From: JBFLVQ01 sp040758525
Lineage (GTDB): Bacteria; Acidobacteriota; Blastocatellia; Chloracidobacteriales; JADJPF01
DNA: 18,129 nt
Reading direction: 5' to 3'
NCBI GenBank assembly: GCA_040758525.1
Contig: JBFLVQ010000107.1
Coordinates: 1 to 18,129, forward strand
Positions 12,823 through 18,129 of this stretch are shown here, in pieces (positions within the stretch are counted from its first letter, which is position 1; each line of letters begins with the position of its first letter). Below the pieces are notes generated by a model that ran no database searches, was not told the DNA's origin, and saw only the letters and a program-made list of their open reading frames with translations. A program made the position numbers and the translations under genes.

Positions 12823-14208
12823 TTAAAATTCGAAGACGCCTTCAATAGGCTGAGCGTTGGCAGTAGCAGGTACTATACGAATCAGGTTGGGACCGCTCTT
12901 GATGTTAAGTTTCTTTCTGTTGCCTCGCAGTGTCACGTTAGTGTCGTTTTGTGATTTGATACGCTTTGTCACGTCCTGATTGTTGATCGAGATCTGCACA
13001 CCGTTATTACCGAATCCATTACCAACAAGGAAAAGGTTGGGTTTACTATAGTTCGCCGATGCGATTGTGCCAGGTAATTGTATGGTAATATTGAAACCGA
13101 GTTGGGCCATCCGATTGATGGCATCTTTCACTTCAATAAGCACACGTCCACTAATATCACCAGGCTTGGGTGCAATACTTAACATCGCTGTACCATCAGT
13201 ACGATCCACAAAGGTGACAAAATTTGGCGCAGACACCAATGATATTTTCACTGGTGGTAGACCACAGGGATTATCAACACGTAGTTCTATATTACGTGTC
13301 TCGCCAGCCTTGATAATTTGATCGCTGACACTATTAACAGTAATTGGCAACAAGCAAGGCACTACCATAATAAAAATAGTGGAGTTGGTAGAGAGTCCTT
13401 GAGCATCAGTCACCTTGAGTGCACAAGTAGTAAGACCTAGATCCTGTATGGTCGGATTTACTGAGAGCAAGTTGCCAGTAAGTGTGACAAAGTTGCCACG
13501 ATCACATTTGAAGTCTACAGTAAGATCTTTGGTGGTATCGTCCTGAATTTTGAGATCAATGGTAATGCGACGTCCCACTTCGGCTTGTATATTTTGCACA
13601 GGATCAATGAGAGGACCAATACTAGTGGGTCCTCTTTGTTGAGCTTGTAAAGATACTAGGAAGGTCTCTTCATCATGCGCTGATTTCACCACAATACGGT
13701 TGTAGCCAACACGCAGGTTAAGACGCCGTGTGCCACCTTGCAGTATCAGCCTTTCTGCCTGTTGGCTGATTAGAGCACGACTACAATCTTTGTTATTGAT
13801 TAAGACACGACTATTATTTGGATCGAAACCATGCCCGGTGATGTTCAAGTAGGGGCGTGTATATTCGACCTGTTCAATGATAACGGCAGGTAATATGGTG
13901 ATCTGGAAACTGGTCTCTAAGAAGGCGCCGTTATCAAAGCGTGCCTCTATTGTGACCAGACCTCCTAGCGTCTCAGTGAGCATTGGTGCAACACGCAGAT
14001 TGCCATCCTCTAACCTGACAAAAGGTAGTGTGCTGTCGAGGGTAAACTGCGCTATACCACTGTTGGCATAGGTTTTTATCGGTAATATTTGCGTACGTCC
14101 AGCAATGATAGTTTGATCAGGAATTGGTTCAAGCGTCTGCGCTACTGCTAGGCGTGCGGAAAATAGTAGGATTAGGATAAGAATTATTTTTATAGTTATA
14201 GCCTTCAT
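12823..14208 (-). CDS. Exported protein with alternating Ig/cadherin-like and TIG-like modules
   Basis: The 461-residue product has a signal peptide (1-23, IILILILLFSARLAVA) and no later membrane segment. The mature part is all-beta in character. Ig/cadherin-like modules begin with similar phrases at about 29 (IPDQTIIAGRTQ), 205 (QNIQAEVGRRI) and 294 (VSDQIIKAGETRN). Two TIG-like modules are recognisable as copies of each other: 109-187 (YLNITGHGFDPNNSRVLINN) and 381-461 (LFLVGNGFGNNGVQISINN). Such proteins are typically cell-surface or periplasmic adhesion or scaffold components; no catalytic motif is visible. Cys142, Cys234, Cys262, Cys285 and Cys315 could form disulfides. The ribosome binding site is weak (GGAACGG). 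It lies between the tonB gene and the Tyr-rich protein gene on the same strand, separated from each by hairpins, so it is probably transcribed alone. Confidence 0.8.
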   Translation of the reverse strand: MKAITIKIILILILLFSARLAVAQTLEPIPDQTIIAGRTQILPIKTYANSGIAQFTLDSTLPFVRLEDGNLRVAPMLTETLGGLVTIEARFDNGAFLETSFQITILPAVIIEQVEYTRPYLNITGHGFDPNNSRVLINNKDCSRALISQQAERLILQGGTRRLNLRVGYNRIVVKSAHDEETFLVSLQAQQRGPTSIGPLIDPVQNIQAEVGRRITIDLKIQDDTTKDLTVDFKCDRGNFVTLTGNLLSVNPTIQDLGLTTCALKVTDAQGLSTNSTIFIMVVPCLLPITVNSVSDQIIKAGETRNIELRVDNPCGLPPVKISLVSAPNFVTFVDRTDGTAMLSIAPKPGDISGRVLIEVKDAINRMAQLGFNITIQLPGTIASANYSKPNLFLVGNGFGNNGVQISINNQDVTKRIKSQNDTNVTLRGNRKKLNIKSGPNLIRIVPATANAQPIEGVFEF

Positions 14209-14288
14209 GGTGCCGTTCCAGTAGAGAGATTTTGGATAGTGTTAAGAAGGAATTGTACTCTCTTAGGAAAACTCGCACCAGTGGAAAG

Positions 14289-14317
14289 TGGTAAGGGCTA
14301 GAGGGAAGCCCTTACCA
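14289..14317 (-). terminator. Hairpin after the Tyr/Arg/Gly-rich protein gene
   Basis: TGGTAAGGGCT (14289-14299) pairs perfectly with AGCCCTTACCA (14307-14317) over 11 bp with a 7-nt loop. On the minus strand it begins 40 bp after the stop codon and is followed by CTTTCC, a poor T tract. It is probably a terminator that insulates the TIG-module gene downstream. Confidence 0.6.
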
Positions 14318-14357
14318 TCACTCTACCAGGAGGAATTCAGGTGTGGGTAATGCTAAA

Positions 14358-14849
14358 TTAATACCGGTAGTCGTAATCACGGTAATGTCCCCGGCCACGA
14401 CCGCGATGTCTGGGCGGATAATTGGGATAGCGTCTTTCGTAAACCGGTCCTGAATCTGTATATCCATAACGATCGGTACGGCGCCGATTGCCATAATATC
14501 CATCTCTATATCCAACCTGAAAGCCCTGACGGAAACTATCTTTATAGTTGTTGCGACTGCCATATTGGCTGCGATAACCACTATCGGCATCGCGATAGGC
14601 TTTGCTACGGTCTATATCAAATGAACGATAATCGGCACGATCGTTTGCTCCCTGTCCATAGCCTAACTGGTAACCATTGAAGAAGCCGATATCACGAGAA
14701 TTTTGATAACCACCATAGCCTGGTCCTGGAGGGCAATAATCGTCGTCATGACGACCATATTGAGCTTGAGCTGTTGAGGCAATACCGAAGATTATACCTA
14801 GTAGCATTACGGCTAGACTAACTTGACGTAAATATGAGTGACTTCTCAT
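14358..14849 (-). CDS. Exported Tyr/Arg/Gly/Asp-rich protein
   Basis: The start at 14849 is chosen because it gives a clear signal peptide (1-29, SLAVMLLGIIFGIASTAQA) and has AGGGAGG 11 nt upstream; an earlier in-frame start would put 34 polar residues before it. The mature protein (about 134 residues) is very rich in Tyr, Arg, Gly and Asp. A central part has two related segments, GFFNGYQLGYGQGANDR (55-71) and FRQGFQVGYRDGYYGN (106-121), flanking AYRDADSGYRSQYGSRNNYK (84-103). The tail is basic and aromatic (PPRHRGRGRGHYRDYDYRY). Small exported proteins with this GYxxG and DADxGY pattern occur widely in Acidobacteriota but, to my knowledge, have no known role. Low complexity suggests flexibility, surface coating or RNA/polyanion binding. 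It is divergent from the phosphatase-fold gene at 15153. Confidence 0.78.
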   Translation of the reverse strand: MRSHSYLRQVSLAVMLLGIIFGIASTAQAQYGRHDDDYCPPGPGYGGYQNSRDIGFFNGYQLGYGQGANDRADYRSFDIDRSKAYRDADSGYRSQYGSRNNYKDSFRQGFQVGYRDGYYGNRRRTDRYGYTDSGPVYERRYPNYPPRHRGRGRGHYRDYDYRY

Positions 14850-14918
14850 GTTAAAGTTATCCTCCCTGGGATTGATCTGGTCTGTTTCGCGAACACCTGA
14901 GGCATTCCCTATGCCAGT

Positions 14919-14981
14919 TCTATCAAGTTTTTCTGGTATTAGTATTATCATTTTAATTTCAACTCTTTAGCACTTGATAGA
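14919..14981. repeat. 10-bp inverted repeat flanking an AT-rich promoter-like core
   Basis: TCTATCAAGT (14919-14928) and ACTTGATAGA (14972-14981) are perfect inverted copies separated by 43 bp. The core contains, on the minus strand, TTGAAA with TAATAC 15 nt later, a weak promoter for the Tyr/Arg/Gly-rich gene. Two operator half-sites bound across a promoter are one explanation. Confidence 0.4.
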
Positions 14982-15099
14982 GGACATCATCAGAGGGTTG
15001 GGAGGATATTTTGGTGTCGTAGATGGTGCAGGCTTTCAACCTTGTCGTGTAATATTGTCGTTATTGTTGTTATGCGTAGGAGACTTGGTGAGATCCCGC

Positions 15100-15129
15100 A
15101 ATTGGTTGATAATTGGTTGACCCTATTAT
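15100..15129 (+). promoter_or_regulatory. Tandem AATTGGTTGA repeats with candidate promoter
   Basis: AATTGGTTGA occurs at 15100-15109 and 15111-15120, an 11-bp period close to one helical turn. TTGGTT (15102-15107), a 16-nt spacer and TATTAT (15124-15129) could serve as a promoter, with the repeats acting as a binding site overlapping it. Transcription from here would leave only about 17 nt before the ATG at 15153, which would exclude upstream starts. Confidence 0.33.
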
Positions 15130-15152
15130 TTTGCTTCACAGGTGTAGAGAAT

Positions 15153-16808
15153 ATGTTTGCGCGATCCTTTTCAGTTTTATTGGTCTTATTAGTAGTTCTC
15201 GCGCCATTTTGGCAACCACAGGCACAACAGCGTCCACGTCGTATACAGCCAGAACAGCGTGAGGGCAATGCAGTGGCGGAGAAGAAATATATCTTGGGAC
15301 AGATGCCGGAATTATTTACTTATGAAGAGTTGGTGGAACTTGGTACTGTTGATGAGATTCGCGCGCCCCTCAAAGAGAAACTCAACGCTGTACTCACTAC
15401 ACCTTTCATTAGTAATGATGCCTTCTATCGCGAGATAAGACCTGTGCGTCCCAATGTCTCTGGCCTAGGCACATCGCTACGTATGGTGATGTGGAATATT
15501 GAGCGTGGATTGCGTTTTGAGGACGTCAAGTTGCTGCTTACAAACAAAGACCAATTTCTTAAGCGCCTCGATCAGAATGATGTCAAACCAGGTAGCGATG
15601 AGTATGAAGAGGTAGTGCGGCAGATCGATCTATTACAAAGTGCCGATGTATTAGTGCTACAAGAACTTGACTGGGGATTGAAGCGCACTGAATATCATGA
15701 AGTAGTACGTGAACTAGGCGCGGCAATGCGTATGAATTGGGCTTATGGTGTGGAATTCATTGAGATTGATCCAATAAATTTGGGCATAGAAGAGTTTGCC
15801 GAAGCGCTGCCAGAAGATCGTGAGGAGATGCGCAAACAGATTGCTGTTGATAAACAACGTTTGCGCTGCCTACATGGTAATGCAGTCTTCTCGCGCTACC
15901 CGATCCTCAAGGCAACCTTACAACCATTACGTGTACAAGGCTATAACTGGTATGAAGGGGAAAAGAAGCGGGTAACCGACCTTGAGAAGGGTAAGCGCGT
16001 GGTGAGCGAAAAGGTTTTTCTAGAGAAAATCCGGCGTGAAATCCGTCGAGGAGGGCGCACACTACTTACTGTTACCCTAGACGTGCCAGATCTCCCTGAA
16101 AAGCAGTTGACAGTCGCTGCGCCACATCTGGAAAATCATTGCAAACCAGCACGCCGCCAAGAACAGATGCGAGAAGTGCTTGGCTATTTACGCAACATAA
16201 AGAATCCCCTGATATTGGCAGGCGACTTTAATACCTCGCTACGTGATGATAAACCTACTAGTGTTAAGCGTGAGGTTAACAAGCGAGTAGGTAGTGGTGA
16301 GTTCTGGTCTAAGCAAGGACTCAAGTATGCGACTGGGGTAGGATTGGTCTTTGATGTTCTTGCTGGGGGCATTAATTTCTTTAAGAATCAGCATGACCCC
16401 ACCGTTAAACATGTGCCTGTGGTGGCCCCTAACCCGGAGGAAGGTCTCTTTCGTGTCTTGGAGAACTTCCGCTTCGATGATGGCTTCTGTTTTGATTTCC
16501 GTGGTAGTAATGACCGTAGTAGCAACGGTCTGGAAGGAACACTAGCCAATTCTAACCAGCGTGCGGCTAAGGGGTTTGCCGTCACTTACGAGGTTGAGCG
16601 GACAATTGGGCCGGTAGGTAAGCTGAAACTGGATTGGATATTTGTTAAGCCCTATATCATCGATCCGCGCGATCCCAACGGCCCCTACCGTTTTGCTCCC
16701 CATTTTGCGCGCACCTTGGAAGAGGTAAATTATGCTGTTGAAGATCGCATATCAGACCATAATCCGCTGGTGGTTGACTTGCCCTTTAGTGAGCCAAAAT
16801 TAAAATAA
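15153..16808 (+). CDS. Exported endonuclease/exonuclease/phosphatase-family protein
   Basis: The start at 15153 gives a 551-residue protein with a clear signal peptide (1-25, FSVLLVLLVVLAPFWQPQAQ) and AGGTG 8 nt upstream; earlier in-frame starts bury that peptide. Motifs of the EEP metal-dependent phosphodiesterase fold occur in order: MWNIERG (Asn115), VLQELDWG (Glu171), HGNAVFSRYPI (241-251), APHLENH (His325), LAGDFNTS (Asp358, Asn360), LKLDWIFV (Asp494) and ISDHNPLVVDL (Asp535, His536). The full catalytic set appears present, so it should cleave a phosphodiester or phosphomonoester (nucleic acid, phospholipid headgroup or similar) outside the cytoplasm. It is about twice the usual domain length because of insertions, the largest between residues 360 and 490. 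The substrate is unknown. A weak terminator follows. Confidence 0.88.
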   Translation: MFARSFSVLLVLLVVLAPFWQPQAQQRPRRIQPEQREGNAVAEKKYILGQMPELFTYEELVELGTVDEIRAPLKEKLNAVLTTPFISNDAFYREIRPVRPNVSGLGTSLRMVMWNIERGLRFEDVKLLLTNKDQFLKRLDQNDVKPGSDEYEEVVRQIDLLQSADVLVLQELDWGLKRTEYHEVVRELGAAMRMNWAYGVEFIEIDPINLGIEEFAEALPEDREEMRKQIAVDKQRLRCLHGNAVFSRYPILKATLQPLRVQGYNWYEGEKKRVTDLEKGKRVVSEKVFLEKIRREIRRGGRTLLTVTLDVPDLPEKQLTVAAPHLENHCKPARRQEQMREVLGYLRNIKNPLILAGDFNTSLRDDKPTSVKREVNKRVGSGEFWSKQGLKYATGVGLVFDVLAGGINFFKNQHDPTVKHVPVVAPNPEEGLFRVLENFRFDDGFCFDFRGSNDRSSNGLEGTLANSNQRAAKGFAVTYEVERTIGPVGKLKLDWIFVKPYIIDPRDPNGPYRFAPHFARTLEEVNYAVEDRISDHNPLVVDLPFSEPKLK

Positions 16809-16844
16809 GCAAGTAGAGTGAACCTTCTACCTGCTTTCCGGTTT
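16807..16844 (+). terminator. Imperfect terminator-like hairpin after the phosphatase-fold gene
   Basis: AAGCAAGTAGA (16807-16817) pairs with TCTACCTGCTT (16826-16836) with one A-C mismatch, an 8-nt loop and a short T stretch afterwards. It overlaps the stop codon. Confidence 0.5.
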
Positions 16845-16902
16845 AATCTGTGGGGTTAAGTATTAACTCTAGGGTCGGCGGGGAAAATCGATCAACTCGC
16901 CA

Positions 16903-16958
16903 TTGACAATAAAAAGACTCTATTGTTAAACTTGGCTCGATTTGTCGGTTATCGGTTA
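16903..16958 (+). promoter_or_regulatory. Candidate control elements upstream of the beta-helix gene
   Basis: TTGACAATA (16903-16911) and TATTGTTAA (16921-16929) form a nearly perfect inverted repeat (one mismatch); the left arm contains a consensus TTGACA -35 hexamer, but the -10 region 17 nt later (TTAAAC) is poor. Downstream, TCGGTTA is tandemly repeated at 16945-16958. Between here and the gene lie AT-rich sequence and a GTTGCT/AGCAAC hairpin (17010-17025). Confidence 0.3.
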
Positions 16959-17058
16959 GACGTATTTAAAAATTTATTTTGGAAGAGATCATATGGTAGC
17001 CTTGCTGAAGTTGCTAACAAGCAACGGTGGGTACAAGCCGGCACCTGTGTGAGTTCTC

Positions 17059-17067
17059 GGAGGAGGA
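17059..17067 (+). promoter_or_regulatory. Strong ribosome binding site of the beta-helix gene
   Basis: GGAGGAGGA lies 5 nt before the ATG at 17073. It fixes the start and predicts high translation. Confidence 0.7.
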
Positions 17068-17072
17068 GATAA

Positions 17073-18062
17073 ATGAAGGTATTTCAGACAATATATCGGA
17101 AAATAGGTACGCGCTCGATACTCTTGGCGCTTATCGTGCTCTCATTCGCAATTGGTGTGACAATAGTTTCCAATACTGTGGAAGCAAATCACCCAGTGTT
17201 GTTAGAAGGTAATAATGCTAATGGTCTTGCCCCCGTAGCGGGTACTGGACCAGCTGGCATCGGTGGCACGGCAACTACCGCCCCAATAGGTAATGGTGGC
17301 GATTATGATGGTGATGGAATGGTCGGTACTGCTGAAGATGTAGATAATGCAACCGATCGTATTTTTGGCACAATGACTGCCGCTCTACTTGCTGCTAATG
17401 GCGGCGCAAATGCCAATGGCCATGTAATTATTGTCACCAGCGGCCGCTTCCCAGAAACTATTACGATTCCTAACACTGCTGCTGGTCAGACTAATCTTAA
17501 TGGTACTACCATTATTGAAGCTGCTCCTGGAGTGCAGGCTAATCTTGACGCCGTGCTGCAGGGCGACCCCAGCGTAGCTCCAGCGACAACCAATGGTACT
17601 CGTCAAGGTGGTAATGGTATGACTATTAATTTCGTTAGCAATCCTGCAATTCCGGCTGTTCCTTCCGTGATTTTGCGTAACTTAGTAATCCGCAACTATC
17701 AGATTGGTCTCAACATTATGGGTAACGCCCGAGTGACGGTGACCAATTGCCGTTTTGATAGCAACGTACAGAGCGGTATTGCTGTTTCTGGCACCTCTAA
17801 GCTAGTGATCACCGATTCCGTAATAGTTGGTAATGGTGTTCGTGTTGCTGCTGCGCCTGTTGGTACAGCTACTCCAAATCCAGGCAATGGTATTGCCTTC
17901 AGTGGCAGTGCAAGCGGTCAGATTTCACAGTGCACAATCACTGGTAACGTAGCTGCTGGTGTCACAAACTCTGGCACAGCAGTTGTCGGACTGAATCAGA
18001 ATAATGTTTTTGACAATAGTCCTAACTTCCAAGGACGATTGGCTGTCAATAACAATCAGTAG
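17073..18062 (+). CDS. Exported right-handed parallel beta-helix repeat protein
   Basis: The 329-residue product begins with a basic segment and a hydrophobic export signal (residues 15-33, SILLALIVLSFAIGVTIVS), probably cleaved after VEA. About 77-93 hold DYDGDGMVGTAEDVDNATD, a calcium-binding EF-hand or dockerin-like acidic loop. About 115-135 contain HVIIVTSGRFPETITIP, the entry strand typical of beta-helix proteins. From about 198 to 315 are parallel beta-helix coils with regularly spaced NCRFDSNVQSGIAVSG, TDSVIVGNG and QCTITGNVAAGVTNSG units. Members of this fold are often polysaccharide lyases or adhesins, but no catalytic residue set is obvious and the helix is short, so a surface or carbohydrate-binding role is equally possible. 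The gene is complete and followed by a terminator. Confidence 0.82.
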   Translation: MKVFQTIYRKIGTRSILLALIVLSFAIGVTIVSNTVEANHPVLLEGNNANGLAPVAGTGPAGIGGTATTAPIGNGGDYDGDGMVGTAEDVDNATDRIFGTMTAALLAANGGANANGHVIIVTSGRFPETITIPNTAAGQTNLNGTTIIEAAPGVQANLDAVLQGDPSVAPATTNGTRQGGNGMTINFVSNPAIPAVPSVILRNLVIRNYQIGLNIMGNARVTVTNCRFDSNVQSGIAVSGTSKLVITDSVIVGNGVRVAAAPVGTATPNPGNGIAFSGSASGQISQCTITGNVAAGVTNSGTAVVGLNQNNVFDNSPNFQGRLAVNNNQ

Positions 18063-18099
18063 ACACTGGGCTTAGTAGAATTAAGACCAATAGCTATTA

Positions 18100-18129
18100 C
18101 TCTGCGCTTGCCAATTAGCAAGCGCAGAG
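18100..18129 (+). terminator. Terminator hairpin at the right edge
   Basis: CTCTGCGCTTGC (18100-18111) pairs perfectly with GCAAGCGCAGAG (18118-18129) over 12 bp with a 6-nt loop, 37 bp after the beta-helix stop codon. The window ends at the last stem base, so the expected T tract cannot be seen. Confidence 0.75.

Larger units (their letters stand above)
14850..15152. other. Divergent intergenic control region
   Basis: These 303 bp lie between two divergent exported-protein genes and hold no supported gene. They contain a widely spaced 10-bp inverted repeat around an AT-rich core (14919-14981), a short GGCAT/ATGCC hairpin (14901-14915) and tandem AATTGGTTGA repeats (15100-15120) just upstream of the plus-strand gene. 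Confidence 0.5.

Noticed and set aside
14318..14590. Minus-strand 90-codon open frame overlapping the Tyr-rich gene
   Set aside because: The alternative frame lacks the signal peptide and ribosome binding site that support the Tyr-rich reading.

Overview
The window looks like chromosomal DNA of a Gram-negative bacterium, most likely an Acidobacteriota member (Blastocatellia-like). This is inferred from gene content, not from a marker gene. The pointers are a 1112-residue Oar-type TonB-dependent receptor with an N-terminal carboxypeptidase-regulatory-like domain, a TonB protein with a Pro/Gly-rich linker, NHL-repeat remnants, secreted TIG/Ig-like and beta-helix proteins, and a Tyr/Arg/Gly-rich exported protein of a type I associate with that phylum. 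No rRNA, tRNA, CRISPR array, transposase or phage gene is visible.

Layout. 1-904 (minus): an apparent operon of two small unrecognised genes followed by a LysR-type regulator that runs off the left edge. 905-1418: a divergent control region with overlapping TTGGTA/TACCAA palindromes. 1419-4757 (plus): the large receptor, closed by a strong intrinsic terminator. 4758-5166: a control region with a dyad, a candidate promoter and leader palindromes. 5167-10750 (plus): a co-oriented set of four genes, namely an outer-membrane porin with a coiled-coil N-terminus, a periplasmic di-heme cytochrome c peroxidase/MauG-type protein, a small PstS-like periplasmic binding protein and a chemoreceptor (MCP). 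An 80-bp nested inverted repeat separates the first pair from the second.

10752-11101 is a decayed NHL beta-propeller gene, readable only by switching among all three frames. 11156-11401 is a small unrecognised gene. A hairpin with T tracts on both sides (11711-11760) separates the plus-strand genes from a minus-strand block: TonB (11782-12585), a secreted Ig/TIG-module protein (12823-14208) and a secreted Tyr/Arg/Gly-rich protein (14358-14849). A divergent promoter region then leads to an exported endonuclease/exonuclease/phosphatase-fold enzyme (15153-16808) and an exported beta-helix protein (17073-18062), with a terminator hairpin at the right edge.

How the genes may work together. Almost everything here is an envelope or exported function. 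TonB and the receptor are natural partners although unlinked. The porin/peroxidase/binding protein/chemoreceptor set is the best candidate for an undescribed system: a pore, a periplasmic redox enzyme, a soluble ligand binder and a receptor that could report to the flagellar or pilus motor. That link is inferred from adjacency and protein families only.
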